Of a DNA stretch of 33,645 nt, positions 15,993-24,723 are shown piece after piece. The stretch is from Blautia sp. (GTDB lineage: Bacteria > Bacillota > Clostridia > Lachnospirales > Lachnospiraceae). Under the pieces are notes generated by a model. The model was not told the DNA's origin and ran no database searches. It worked only from the letters and a program-made list of their open reading frames with translations. Position numbers and translations under genes: made by a program. How positions within the stretch are numbered: the stretch's first letter is position 1; the number at the start of each line of letters is the position of its first letter. Location: positions 1 through 33,645 of the forward strand of contig JAUUSJ010000030.1 in the NCBI GenBank assembly GCA_030841965.1. The letters run 5' to 3'.

Positions 15993-17315
15993 CTACTTCA
16001 ATTCTGGCCAATACTCTTTATTCGCCTCAATCAAATCATCCAGAATCTGCTTTGCAACGGCGGCACTTGGAACGGTTTTCGATAATGTAAGTGCCTGCCA
16101 TAGTTTTTGATAACTTCCCTCAATCCAAGCTTCCACAACAAGTTTCTCCACACTCACCTGCTGTTCCATAAGTCCTTTTTGGAACTGAGGAATCTTTCCC
16201 TGAGCGATTTTTTCGTATCCATCTTTTCCTACAATACAAGGAATCTCTACCATAGCCTCTGGATCAAAGTTTTCAATAGCACCCTCATTTGGCACAATGA
16301 GAAGCATTTTTTCCTTTGTGTTAAATGCTAATGCTCTCGCAAGGTCAACAATATAAGAAGCATGGTCATCTTTCATAAATCCACAGTTTTCTGCCGTATT
16401 TTTCTCAATGATTTCTCTTGCGGCAGAGAATACTTCCTTCTCTCGTCCATCCATAACCTGATTGGCGCGAGTATAATTTGGGTCTGTATGCTCCACTACA
16501 TAATCTGGATAGAGATAATATTTCAGATATGTATTTGGAAGAGTATCTGGGTCAACCGCATAAACATCTCTCACCTTTTTAAATGTCTCATGCCAACTCT
16601 GGTCCGCATGTTGGTCTTCTTCGATATTAATATTATATCCATTTTCTTTTACATATTCCTTTAAGGCTGGCATCAAGTCATTTCCTTCTTTATCTTTTAC
16701 TTGAGTCCACCATCCAAAATGATTTAAGCCAAAATAGCTAATATCCAAATCTTTTTCCGAAATTCCTAAAATTCTCGCCATACGCACCATAATACCAAGA
16801 GGCATATCGCAAATATTAATAATTCTAGAGTTTGGGCGAAGTCTTCTTGTCGCTTCCGCCACAATCGCCGCCGGATTAGAATAGTTTAACATCCACGCAT
16901 CTGGACTGTATTTTTCCATATAATCTAAAATCTCTAAAATGCCTCCTATCGAACGCATACCATATGCAATTCCTCCAGGTCCACAAGTCTCTTGTCCCAC
17001 TACCCCATATTTCATAGGAATTTTCTCATCTTTCTCTCGCATCGCATATTTTCCAACGCGAATATGTGCCATCACAAAATCAACATCGGTAAATGCATTC
17101 TCTGGGTCAACCGTATATCGAAATTCAATCTCTGGTGCACGCTCTCTTAATAAAATTTCACATGCTTTTGCGATAATCTCCTGTCGCTCTTTATCATTAT
17201 CATATAAACATAATTTACGGATTGGAAACTTCTCCTGATGGTCCAAGAGCATCATAATAATCCCCGGCGTAAATGTGCTTCCTCCACCTGCTATTGTAAT
17301 TGAAAACTTCTTCAT
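15993..17315 (-). CDS. malH: 6-phospho-alpha-glucosidase, glycoside hydrolase family 4
   Basis: The 440-residue enzyme hydrolyses phosphorylated alpha-glucosides such as maltose-6'-phosphate in the cytosol, using NAD and a divalent metal. IAGGGSTFTPG is the GH4 NAD-binding motif. NICDMPLG (Cys at about 169) is the metal-binding motif that marks the alpha-glucosidase branch, and GLNHFGWW supplies the histidine ligand. QETCGPGGIAYGMRSIGG and ALTLSKTVPSAAVAKQILDD are also conserved. The closest proteins I know are AglB/MalH of about 440 residues. I start at ATG 17315, nine bases after AAGGAG; the ATG at 17321 is too close to it. It follows the PTS permease by 17 bases. Confidence 0.95.
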   Translation of the reverse strand: MKKFSITIAGGGSTFTPGIIMMLLDHQEKFPIRKLCLYDNDKERQEIIAKACEILLRERAPEIEFRYTVDPENAFTDVDFVMAHIRVGKYAMREKDEKIPMKYGVVGQETCGPGGIAYGMRSIGGILEILDYMEKYSPDAWMLNYSNPAAIVAEATRRLRPNSRIINICDMPLGIMVRMARILGISEKDLDISYFGLNHFGWWTQVKDKEGNDLMPALKEYVKENGYNINIEEDQHADQSWHETFKKVRDVYAVDPDTLPNTYLKYYLYPDYVVEHTDPNYTRANQVMDGREKEVFSAAREIIEKNTAENCGFMKDDHASYIVDLARALAFNTKEKMLLIVPNEGAIENFDPEAMVEIPCIVGKDGYEKIAQGKIPQFQKGLMEQQVSVEKLVVEAWIEGSYQKLWQALTLSKTVPSAAVAKQILDDLIEANKEYWPELK

Positions 17316-17332
17316 AGTCATACACTCCTTTT

Positions 17333-19435
17333 TTATTTTTTATATTCTATCACGCAGTCTTTTCCTGCTACCACATTGCCTGTTTTAAACTTCAAATCTA
17401 CCATCTCATCTGAGCCCACAATAATCATCGGCGTATACAACGGAATATCCCCATCTATCAAAGCCTTTTCTACTTTACATAACGGGGTTCCAACCTCAAC
17501 CTGGTCTCCCACTTTCACTAACGACTCAAAGCCTTTCCCGTGAAGTTTCACTGTCTCAAGACCGATATGTATCAATACTTCTGTTCCATCCTCTGCCATA
17601 ATCGCATAGGCATGTTTCGTCTCAGCAATCACTGCGACCTTTCCCGCAATCGGGGCAACGACCTTCGTATCTCTTGGAATAATTGCGATTCCATCTCCCA
17701 TCAGTTTTTGGGAAAATACATCGTCTGGAACCTTTTCCATTGGAATAGCCTCTCCCGTCTGAGCAGCATACAGACAGACTTTACGAGTCGGTTGTTTTTT
17801 CGTAACTTCCATACCCTCCTCTGTTTTTTCTTCCTCCTGACTCACGGCAGATTTCTCTGGCAATATATTTTTCGCTATACACTCCTCAAACTGCTCCCTC
17901 ACTTTCGGCACTTTCAGTCCAACAATGACCTGAATTGCTGTGCCGTTTTTGCTAAGCCCATGTGCACCTATTCTTTTAAAATCTATTTCTGGATGAACGA
18001 GAGTTTCATCCTTTATATTTACTCTAAGTCTCGTCGCACAGTTTGTCACATCGATAATATTTTCCCTTCCCCCTAAAAATTCCAGAATCTGTGCCGCATA
18101 TTCTAGGTTATTGCCACCTGACTGCTTTTCTCGGTAATCTTTTTTCGTATAGAGTTTCGCATCTGCGTCGTCCTCCTCACGCCCTGGAGTAAGGAAATTG
18201 AATTTTTTAATCAAAAACTGGAATACAAGAAACCAGATTAGTGAAAATATAAGTCCTACAATTACCTGAATCACATAAGTCTGCCAATGATTCTTGCCAC
18301 ATGGAATCCAGTTTAGAGAAAGCCATGCAATCAAACCATTTCCAAACGCCCCTGACACACCTACTAAGTACATAACTGCATTAATGCAGGCGCAAAGCAA
18401 TGCGTGGACGACAAATAATACGGGAGCAATAAATAAAAACGTAAACTCAATCGGCTCTGTAATTCCTGTCAACATTGCCGTCAATGCTGCTGGAATCATC
18501 AACGCTAATACTTGTTTTCTCTTTTCTTTTTTTGCGGTAGTATAAAATGCCAACGTAATTCCGATTGGCGCAAATACTTTCGCATTTCCAAATAATTCAA
18601 ATCCTCCTGCTGGAAAAAGCTCTTTCAAAGGCTCCGTACTATTCGCAAACTCACTTAAATGCAATGCCCAGTAAGCTTCGATTCCTCCTGGAACAACCGC
18701 CGAATCTAGCGTAAACGGTGCGTAAATAAAATGATGTAATCCTGTTGGGAGAAGGATTTTCTCACAAAATGCATATAATCCTACTCCTATCGTGCCACTT
18801 GCTTTAAAGAAATTTTGTAACATGAAAATGACCGCCTGAACTTTTGGCCAAACCCCTGCAAAAATAAATGCCATCGGAATCATAACAAAAAATCCTATCA
18901 TGACTACGAAACTGGAACCTGAAAATATACCAAGCCAATCTGGAAGCTCCTTGTCAAAATACCGATTATGAATCCACACAACAATTCCTGAAATAATCAG
19001 CGCTCCAAACATTCCTGTATCCAGACTTTTTATGCCACAAATCATCGTAAGACCACTCGTCCCACCAACTTCTGCCGCATAGTCTATTCCAAAAAACTCT
19101 CCCCAAAACTGCAAAACTGTTGCGAGAAAATAGTTAAATGTAATATAAATTACAAATGCTTCTAACACACATCTTGCATTTTGTTTTTTCGCCAATCCAA
19201 TTGGAAGACCAATGACAAATAATAGGGGCATCTGCCGAAATACCATCCATCCTCCTTCCTGAACCATATACCATAATTGATACCAGAGATGTCCTTCTGT
19301 CGCCATAGTTCCAAAAATAGAGGCATTTAAAAATAATGTCGATAAGCCTACTATAATACCAGAGAATGAAAATAATAAAACTGGCGTAAACATTGCACCT
19401 CCAAAGCGCTGTACCTTTTGCATTACCTGCTTCAA
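17333..19435 (-). CDS. PTS alpha-glucoside-specific EIICBA permease
   Basis: This 700-residue protein imports and phosphorylates an alpha-glucoside. The order of domains is IIC (about 1-425, ten or so membrane segments; GLHHFIYAPF and GITEPIEFTFLF are typical of the glucose family), IIB (about 440-525, phosphorylated cysteine in VTNCATRLRVN) and a glucose-type IIA (about 560-690, active histidine in VLIHIGLETVKLHGKGF). Homologues often lack the fused IIA. Translation should start at TTG 19435, eight bases after GGAGG; an ATG five bases further upstream is out of frame and hits a stop at once. It is co-transcribed with the phospho-glucosidase, so phosphorylated maltose-like sugars pass directly to cleavage. 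Confidence 0.94.
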   Translation of the reverse strand: MKQVMQKVQRFGGAMFTPVLLFSFSGIIVGLSTLFLNASIFGTMATEGHLWYQLWYMVQEGGWMVFRQMPLLFVIGLPIGLAKKQNARCVLEAFVIYITFNYFLATVLQFWGEFFGIDYAAEVGGTSGLTMICGIKSLDTGMFGALIISGIVVWIHNRYFDKELPDWLGIFSGSSFVVMIGFFVMIPMAFIFAGVWPKVQAVIFMLQNFFKASGTIGVGLYAFCEKILLPTGLHHFIYAPFTLDSAVVPGGIEAYWALHLSEFANSTEPLKELFPAGGFELFGNAKVFAPIGITLAFYTTAKKEKRKQVLALMIPAALTAMLTGITEPIEFTFLFIAPVLFVVHALLCACINAVMYLVGVSGAFGNGLIAWLSLNWIPCGKNHWQTYVIQVIVGLIFSLIWFLVFQFLIKKFNFLTPGREEDDADAKLYTKKDYREKQSGGNNLEYAAQILEFLGGRENIIDVTNCATRLRVNIKDETLVHPEIDFKRIGAHGLSKNGTAIQVIVGLKVPKVREQFEECIAKNILPEKSAVSQEEEKTEEGMEVTKKQPTRKVCLYAAQTGEAIPMEKVPDDVFSQKLMGDGIAIIPRDTKVVAPIAGKVAVIAETKHAYAIMAEDGTEVLIHIGLETVKLHGKGFESLVKVGDQVEVGTPLCKVEKALIDGDIPLYTPMIIVGSDEMVDLKFKTGNVVAGKDCVIEYKK

Positions 19436-19494
19436 AACATTTCCTCCTTTAATCCTATTTATTTTTAGCCAGACGTCTTTGCTTTTGTGGCTTT

Positions 19495-19523
19495 ATTCTA
19501 TCTCACTAAAATTAGGATTTCAA
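19495..19523 (-). promoter_or_regulatory. Promoter of the PTS/phospho-glucosidase operon
   Basis: On the minus strand TTGAAA (19518-19523) and TAGAAT (19495-19500) are separated by 17 bases, close to the vegetative consensus, 60 bases before the TTG start codon. Confidence 0.75.
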
Positions 19524-19576
19524 TACAATTTCCCCTTTTACTTCATACGTGCAGTTTTAATTTCTTTGCACATTTT

Positions 19577-19592
19577 TTGTACTTATGTACAA
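19577..19592. promoter_or_regulatory. Candidate operator TTGTAC-TTAT-GTACAA
   Basis: A perfect 6-bp inverted repeat with a 4-base centre lies 54 bases upstream of the -35 box of the PTS operon. The RpiR regulator gene is the adjacent gene, so this is a plausible binding site. Its upstream position fits activation better than simple steric repression. Confidence 0.5.
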
Positions 19593-19601
19593 GCAAAATA
19601 A

Positions 19602-19651
19602 AAAAATGCCTAAATTTTCCACCTTATGCGGTTTCTAATTTAAGCATTTTT
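19602..19651 (-). terminator. Terminator after the RpiR regulator gene
   Basis: Arms AAAAATGCCTAAATT (19602-19616) and AATTTAAGCATTTTT (19637-19651) pair except at one position, with a 20-base loop. On the minus strand the stem ends in a T-run. It lies 23 bases after the rpiR stop and shields the PTS promoter. Confidence 0.75.
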
Positions 19652-19673
19652 ATGTATTTCTGTGCATTCCTGT

Positions 19674-20438
19674 TCAGTTTTTTTCGTTCTTTCCCTTTAT
19701 ATACAGCATATATTTTACACATAGTATCTCTGCGATATTAAAATATGAGCTACATGTCTCAAAGCTAACTCCTCCTCTGCGGATAAATGGATTCGGCTGG
19801 ATATATAAATTCGCTCGACAAAGACGAGAGAGCGTATTATCACTTATTCTAGTTATGGATATCGTATATACCCCTTTCGTTTGCATTGTTTTTGCGGCTG
19901 ACACTACAGGCTCCGTCTCTCCTGACAGCGAGATAAGTATCGCCAAATCCTTATCACTCATATCGTCCAACGCCATCGTAAGTTCACTTCTCCCATAAAG
20001 CGTGACGAAAAAACGATTCACGCTCATAAACATTCTCTTAAGCATCTGAGCGGCCGCGTACTGAGTTTCCCCTGTTCCAAAAACAAAAAGTCTTTTTGCA
20101 TACTGTATATGCTCGCATATCTCGTCCATATCTGTATTTTTCACATTTTGAATACATCGGACAAAATTATTGCATACGTCATTAAGAAGTAATGTATCCT
20201 GAACTTTGTCATTTTCACACTCTAATTTGAGATGTAATTTAAATTCTCGAAAGCCATGAAACGACAGCTTCTGTGTAAATCTTGAAATGGTAGTCCTAGA
20301 TATACTACATATCTGTGCTAGTTCTTCAATCGATATATCACAGCATTTCTTTTTATTTCCCTGAATATACTGCCAAATCATCTTATCATTTTCATTTAGT
20401 TTATCATAGTTTTTATTCACCAATTCCTCTAACCGCAT
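19674..20438 (-). CDS. RpiR/MurR-family regulator with SIS domain
   Basis: The 254-residue protein has an N-terminal helix-turn-helix of about 75 residues (EELAQICSISRTTISRFTQK) and a C-terminal sugar-isomerase (SIS) domain with VFGTGETQYAAAQMLKRM and ILISLSGETEPVV, which normally binds a phosphosugar. Placed next to a PTS and a phospho-glucosidase gene and transcribed in the same direction, it is the probable regulator of that operon, sensing a phosphorylated alpha-glucoside or hexose phosphate. It has its own promoter at 20476-20504 and terminator at 19602-19651. The start ATG 20438 follows GGAAGGAAG. Confidence 0.92.
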   Translation of the reverse strand: MRLEELVNKNYDKLNENDKMIWQYIQGNKKKCCDISIEELAQICSISRTTISRFTQKLSFHGFREFKLHLKLECENDKVQDTLLLNDVCNNFVRCIQNVKNTDMDEICEHIQYAKRLFVFGTGETQYAAAQMLKRMFMSVNRFFVTLYGRSELTMALDDMSDKDLAILISLSGETEPVVSAAKTMQTKGVYTISITRISDNTLSRLCRANLYIQPNPFIRRGGVSFETCSSYFNIAEILCVKYMLYIKGKNEKN

Positions 20439-20475
20439 ACTTCCTTCCCCCTCTTTTATCAGCTATATTTCTATA

Positions 20476-20504
20476 ATTTTAACAAAAGAAGGGGAAAATC
20501 GCAA
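20476..20504 (-). promoter_or_regulatory. Probable promoter of the RpiR gene
   Basis: On the minus strand TTGCGA (20499-20504) and TAAAAT (20476-20481) are spaced by 17 bases, 38 bases before the rpiR start codon. Confidence 0.55.
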
Positions 20505-20542
20505 GTAAGTCTCAGATAATAGAAATCTCTTTTTTAAGGAAA

Positions 20543-21298
20543 CTAAAACTTCTTTTTTTCGTATTCCCTTACTTGAAATTCTAAAATCTCTTTTTCCCTT
20601 GATGGAGGTTCCTTTGAAATCCACTCATAAAATTTTGGATAATCAATCTGAAATCCAGCACCAAAATAGGAGAACATTTTATCATGTGAACCACAAAATG
20701 GACGTGCAATTACTCGTTTTACATTATCTTCTATTGAAAAATGCCAGTTGACACTCTGATTTGCCGTTAAGAGTGAAATGCCTTGGTCAAATATAGGAGC
20801 TGGAATAAATTTTCCATTTCGTAAGATAAGAGCTAAGTTGTTTAGATGTCTATCTTCGTTCAGAATTATCTTATCTAATGTGAAAACTTTACTTAGATAA
20901 TCTGTTATATCCAAAGAGCATGTAGTTTCTATAAATTTAAGAACATATTCAATTCGTTTCTCCATCGTATCCATACAAGATATGATTTTAGATAAATCTT
21001 GACCAAATTCATTATAGTATAGACGATAAAATGTAATTAATTCATCTTCTGGTAGTAAAAAATTTTTGCTCCTACAGCCAGGAATATGATTAATATATCC
21101 TTGTTCATATAAAACGTACTCCTTGGAAGATAAATTGGTAAAACGTAAAAAATGAGAAGCGAGGTATTCTGTTAAACCTTCTCTACCTCGATTATCTTTT
21201 TTATACCAAAACTCTCCTTTTCTATATTTTATTTGCGTTCCCTCGCTTGTTCCATCTTGTGTTACAATATACTCGCTTCCTAAAATTTCGTTAAACAT
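20543..21298 (-). CDS. HipA-like protein kinase, short form
   Basis: This 251-residue protein resembles the C-terminal kinase part of HipA toxins. It has a possible nucleotide-binding segment DGTSEGTQIKYRKG (15-28, with Lys24), a catalytic loop LNEDRHLNNLAL (146-157; Asp149 and Asn154) and a metal-binding DFG-like FDQG (Asp171). The NEDRH...N pattern is diagnostic for the HipA/phosphatidylinositol-kinase-like fold. It lacks the usual HipA N-terminal domain and is much shorter than HipA (about 440), so it looks like the small-kinase arrangement of split systems such as HipBST. The upstream gene ends four bases before it, so both are made together. Targets are unknown; toxin activity is an inference. 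Confidence 0.75.
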   Translation of the reverse strand: MFNEILGSEYIVTQDGTSEGTQIKYRKGEFWYKKDNRGREGLTEYLASHFLRFTNLSSKEYVLYEQGYINHIPGCRSKNFLLPEDELITFYRLYYNEFGQDLSKIISCMDTMEKRIEYVLKFIETTCSLDITDYLSKVFTLDKIILNEDRHLNNLALILRNGKFIPAPIFDQGISLLTANQSVNWHFSIEDNVKRVIARPFCGSHDKMFSYFGAGFQIDYPKFYEWISKEPPSREKEILEFQVREYEKKKF

Positions 21299-21302
21299 TA
21301 TA

Positions 21303-21668
21303 TTATGACCTCACTAAAACATCTTTGCTCGTAATAGTCTCACCTGGAAATCGAAACCAGATGAAATCATTATAAGAAACTCCGTGGGTTTTTCGGACTA
21401 TCTGTTGTGGATTGTATTCACTTAGTCCGAGATGGTGTAAAATATCATTGATATCTGCTCTATTTCTATCCCAACAACGAAGTTCTAAAATTTTATTTAA
21501 CTGATAACGCGTCATCTTGTCTGCTGCAAAAATTTGTTTTACTGGATGCTTTACATATCGATTAATTAAAACTTCAGAAGGTTTTACTTCAACATGTGCA
21601 GTATGTTCGTCTTTCCAGAAAACATCAAAACTATATGAATTTAAAATATCTTTTTTATCTTTTTCCAT
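21303..21668 (-). CDS. Unrecognised 121-residue partner of the HipA-like kinase
   Basis: I do not recognise this family with certainty. The protein is soluble and basic to neutral, with no signal peptide or membrane segment. It starts with a beta-like stretch (YSFDVFWKDEHTAHVEV), has a helical, charged middle (TRYQLNKILELRCWDRNRAD, then INDILHHLGLSEYN) and ends with SYNDFIWFRFPGE. The middle might be a small helical DNA-binding unit. Start ATG 21668 follows AGGTGA by five bases; in-frame ATG and GTG codons just upstream overlap that site. Position directly ahead of the kinase gene makes it a candidate antitoxin, or the missing N-terminal kinase subdomain as a separate protein. Confidence 0.65.
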   Translation of the reverse strand: MEKDKKDILNSYSFDVFWKDEHTAHVEVKPSEVLINRYVKHPVKQIFAADKMTRYQLNKILELRCWDRNRADINDILHHLGLSEYNPQQIVRKTHGVSYNDFIWFRFPGETITSKDVLVRS

Positions 21669-21754
21669 AATCATCACCTAAATGTATCATATCATATTCA
21701 AACTATTCTTGCAATTTAATGAGAGAAGTTTATGAAAATCAAAATAAAGAAGAA

Positions 21755-21789
21755 ATCTTTATAGAATCTTTAAAATTCCTCGATATACT
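21755..21789 (+). promoter_or_regulatory. Candidate response-regulator boxes and promoter of lanFEG-RK
   Basis: Two ATCTTTA direct repeats begin at 21755 and 21766, exactly 11 bases apart, and a TATACT hexamer lies at 21784-21789. The repeats cover the place of a -35 box. OmpR-type regulators such as NisR and SpaR bind direct repeats with one helical turn between them in just this position, so the LanR protein at 24061 is the likely activator. Confidence 0.55.
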
Positions 21790-21821
21790 ATTCTTGAAAA
21801 TAAAAGAAAGGATTTGATTTT

Positions 21822-22526
21822 ATGGATATGATTTTGAAAACTACAAATTTATGTAAAAATTTCAAAGGACAAATGGTGGTAAAGAACGTATCATTGCATA
21901 TTCGACGAAACTGCGTTTACGGTCTGCTGGGACCAAATGGTGCGGGCAAATCTACTATTTTAAAAATGCTCACTGGTATTTTGCGCCCGACATCGGGGAG
22001 TATTGAGTTTGAAGGTCATCTGTGGAGGAGGGACGATTTGGAGCAGATTGGAGCTTTGATTGAGGCGCCACCGCTTTATGAAAATTTGACTGCATATGAA
22101 AATTTAAAAATCAGAACGACATTGCTTGGATTGGATGATGCACGAATTAGCGAAGTATTGCAGATGGTGCAGCTTACAGATACTGGCAAGAAAAGGGCGG
22201 GACAATTTTCTCTTGGTATGAAGCAGAGGTTGGGCATTGCCATTGCATTAGTAAATAATCCTAAACTTTTGATTCTCGATGAGCCTACAAATGGTCTTGA
22301 CCCTGTCGGCATAGAAGAATTTCGCAAACTGATTCGCTCTTTTTCGCGCAATGGAATTACGGTTATTTTATCAAGTCATATTCTTTCTGAAGTACAGCAA
22401 GTTGCTGACTATATAGGAATCATTGCCGAGGGAACTCTTGGCTATGAGGGGGAACTTCATACGGGGGAAGATTTGGAAGGGCTCTTTATGGATGTTATTC
22501 GCAGAAAGGATAAGGAGGGGAATTAA
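21822..22526 (+). CDS. Lantibiotic-immunity-type ABC transporter ATPase (LanF)
   Basis: The 234-residue ATPase drives export or removal of a lantibiotic-like peptide with the LanE and LanG membrane proteins. Walker A is GPNGAGKST (37-45), the ABC signature FSLGMKQR, and Walker B LLILDEPTNGLD. In place of the Q-loop it has ALIEAPPLYENL, the glutamate (E-loop) form that characterises LanF/BcrA proteins. It begins the operon, seven bases after AAAGGA, and its stop codon abuts the lanE start codon. No lantibiotic precursor or synthetase gene lies near, so this is probably a defence locus against peptides of other bacteria (for example nisin-like or bacitracin-like). Confidence 0.92.
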   Translation: MDMILKTTNLCKNFKGQMVVKNVSLHIRRNCVYGLLGPNGAGKSTILKMLTGILRPTSGSIEFEGHLWRRDDLEQIGALIEAPPLYENLTAYENLKIRTTLLGLDDARISEVLQMVQLTDTGKKRAGQFSLGMKQRLGIAIALVNNPKLLILDEPTNGLDPVGIEEFRKLIRSFSRNGITVILSSHILSEVQQVADYIGIIAEGTLGYEGELHTGEDLEGLFMDVIRRKDKEGN

Positions 22527-23270
22527 ATGGAAATAGTATATATGCAGGCTGAAAATCTAAAGCATAAAAGAAGTTTTACGAAAATATTAATTGTTCTGGC
22601 TCCACTTCTAACTGTGCTTATGAGTTTTTTTAATCCTTTTTGGTTTTTGCCCAACTCTTATAATTGGTGGTATATTCTGATTTATCCAGGATTTCTCACC
22701 CTTATTTGCGCCTTAATTGAGCAGAGGGATAATGGAAAATTGAAATACCGCGCCATCGCCTCGCTACCTATTTCTAAGAGCAAGGTATGGAAAGCGAAAA
22801 TTGGGATAGCCGGCATTTACTCCTGCGTGGGAAATTTAATTTTTCTTTTGTTAAATCTATTGGGAGGGTTTGCAATATTAATTATCAATAAAATCCCACT
22901 TACCATCGGAGTGTGGCAGGCTGTGGCTGGAACAGTTTGTATTGTCATCTCAAGTCTTTGGGAAATTCCATTATGCTTATGGCTATCAAAAAAGGTAGGA
23001 ATTTTTGTCGCGGTTATTCTTAATACTGGGCTTGGCAGTATTTTGGGAATCTCTATGGCTACAACCTCTTTGTGGATGCTCTGTCCATATAGCTGGATGC
23101 CCCATCTGATGATTTTTGTGCTAGGTATCTTGCCTAATGGAGAGTTAATTGCAGTCGAGAATACAGCAATGACGTTTTGGATGATTATATTTATACTATT
23201 TCTCTCTCTAGTCTGGTTTGCAACTTTGTCATTTTTAACTGCAAGATGGTTTGAAAAAAGGGAGTGGTGA
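22527..23270 (+). CDS. Lantibiotic-immunity ABC transporter permease (LanE/MutE type)
   Basis: This 247-residue membrane protein has six hydrophobic segments after a short basic N-terminus (QAENLKHKRSF), the usual layout of LanE permeases. Acidic and aromatic residues sit in the loop near NPFWFLPNSYNWW. It partners LanF and LanG. GGAGGGGAATTAA gives the ribosome binding site within the end of lanF. The 29 bases at 22550-22578, coding for ENLKHKRSF, recur with one mismatch at 28968-28996 as an orphan fragment. Confidence 0.88.
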   Translation: MEIVYMQAENLKHKRSFTKILIVLAPLLTVLMSFFNPFWFLPNSYNWWYILIYPGFLTLICALIEQRDNGKLKYRAIASLPISKSKVWKAKIGIAGIYSCVGNLIFLLLNLLGGFAILIINKIPLTIGVWQAVAGTVCIVISSLWEIPLCLWLSKKVGIFVAVILNTGLGSILGISMATTSLWMLCPYSWMPHLMIFVLGILPNGELIAVENTAMTFWMIIFILFLSLVWFATLSFLTARWFEKREW

Positions 23271-23275
23271 TAATT

Positions 23276-24022
23276 ATGGTATCGATTATTCGATGCTTGA
23301 GGGCAGAGTATCAAAAATATAAGCATAGTATTTTACTCTATATGCATATCATCATTCCAATTATAGGTGCGAGTGTTTTTGCGACCTACTATCATATAGC
23401 AAACTGGGAACTGACGATAAAAATTAGTGGGTATCTAGAAGTGTTGGCTGTTGCCTTCCCGTTCTTGATTGGTATTATTGTGGGATTGGCTGTCCAAATC
23501 GAAAATCAGGCTGGACATTTTTTACTTTTGCTTGGGACAATTCCATCTCGCACAGCAACGTATATGGGAAAGCTTGTTTTTTTGATATTCTGTGCTTTGG
23601 AAGCAATATTTTTAGCATTAGGCATGTTTGCTGTATTATACAGAAACGCCCCGATAACGCTTTATATAAAAGCAGGTTTTTTACTGCTAATTACAATGAT
23701 TCCTATTTATTTAATTCATTTATTTGTCGGAATGAATTTTGGAAAAGGTGCATCTATGGGATTAGGCATTTTGGGAAGTTTCGTATCTGCACTTATGATA
23801 ACAGGACTCGGTGACACTATATGGAAATATATTCCCTGGGCTTGGGGCGTTCGCGCTATGGATTATACCGTGCTTGCATGGGCTAGTCCTTGGCTGTATA
23901 CACAGGCAAAAGCCGATTTTTTTAGTGGAATGATGATTTTGGTATGTTGCACGATTTGTCTGCTCATCGTCAGTTTAATTTGGTTTCATAGTTGGGAGGG
24001 TGGAAAAAATAATGATGGATAG
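23276..24022 (+). CDS. Lantibiotic-immunity ABC transporter permease (LanG/MutG type)
   Basis: The 248-residue protein has six membrane segments and is the second permease of the LanFEG exporter. Its N-terminus (IIRCLRAEYQKYKHSILLYMH) resembles that of LanE/LanG proteins, where a basic cytosolic segment precedes the first helix. I start at ATG 23276 because the preceding GTGGTGAT at the end of lanE is a suitable ribosome binding site; a GTG at 23264 would overlap lanE. Its stop at 24022 is followed after 38 bases by the response-regulator gene. Confidence 0.87.
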   Translation: MVSIIRCLRAEYQKYKHSILLYMHIIIPIIGASVFATYYHIANWELTIKISGYLEVLAVAFPFLIGIIVGLAVQIENQAGHFLLLLGTIPSRTATYMGKLVFLIFCALEAIFLALGMFAVLYRNAPITLYIKAGFLLLITMIPIYLIHLFVGMNFGKGASMGLGILGSFVSALMITGLGDTIWKYIPWAWGVRAMDYTVLAWASPWLYTQAKADFFSGMMILVCCTICLLIVSLIWFHSWEGGKNNDG

Positions 24023-24060
24023 ACAAAATAATATGATATAATGAGGCAGGAGGTGATTTT

Positions 24061-24723
24061 TTGATTCATTTACTTGTAGTTGACGACGAAGCTTCTATCT
24101 TGGAATTGATTAAAAATAGCTTGAAAAAAGACGGATATTTGATAACAGCTTGTCAAACTGCGGATGATGTAGATATAAAAAACTTATATTGCTATGACCT
24201 TATCCTCTTGGATGTGATGATGCCTGGTACAAATGGGTTTGAGTTTTTAAAGAGAATTAGAAATATGGTAGACTGCCCTATTCTCTTTTTGACAGCAAAA
24301 ACTTTAGAGGAAGATATATTATTTGGATTAGGCATTGGTGCGGATGATTATATTACAAAACCGTTTCGTGTTTCTGAACTTCGAGCTCGCGTTGCGGCAC
24401 ATTTACGCAGAGAAAAAAGGGAGCGTCATAGCACACTTTCATTCGAGCCTAATATAAGATTTGACCTTTCCGCAAAAGTATTATATGTCTCAAACCAACC
24501 AGTTTCCCTTACCAAAAGCGAGTACTCCATCTGTGCATACCTTGCTAGAAACTGGGGGCAGGTTTTTACGAAAGAACAAATTTATGAGGCAGTTTTTGGA
24601 TTAGATGGAATAGGGGATAACTCTACCATCTCAACACATATAAAAAATATTCGCGCGAAATTGGAATGTTTCAATATAAACCCGATTAGCACGGTATGGG
24701 GGATTGGGTATAAATGGAAATAA
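24061..24723 (+). CDS. OmpR-family response regulator of the lan locus
   Basis: The 220-residue protein has a receiver domain with acidic pocket Asp8/Asp9, phosphorylation site Asp51 (LILLDVMMPG), Thr78 and Lys100 (DDYITKPF), followed by a winged-helix DNA-binding domain (SLTKSEYSICAYLARNWGQV; ending in TVWGIGYKW). It belongs to the NisR/SpaR group. Translation starts at TTG 24061, six bases after AGGAGGTGA, a very strong site that compensates for the rare start codon. The following kinase gene overlaps it by ten bases. It probably activates the promoter before lanF in response to the peptide. Confidence 0.93.
   Translation: MIHLLVVDDEASILELIKNSLKKDGYLITACQTADDVDIKNLYCYDLILLDVMMPGTNGFEFLKRIRNMVDCPILFLTAKTLEEDILFGLGIGADDYITKPFRVSELRARVAAHLRREKRERHSTLSFEPNIRFDLSAKVLYVSNQPVSLTKSEYSICAYLARNWGQVFTKEQIYEAVFGLDGIGDNSTISTHIKNIRAKLECFNINPISTVWGIGYKWK

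Noticed and set aside
17540..18076. 178-codon plus-strand frame opposite the PTS gene
   Set aside because: Antisense to the IIB-IIA part of a confidently identified permease; no ribosome binding site or recognisable motif.
22817..23326. 169-codon minus-strand frame opposite lanE
   Set aside because: Antisense to a lan permease and without start signals or domain features.
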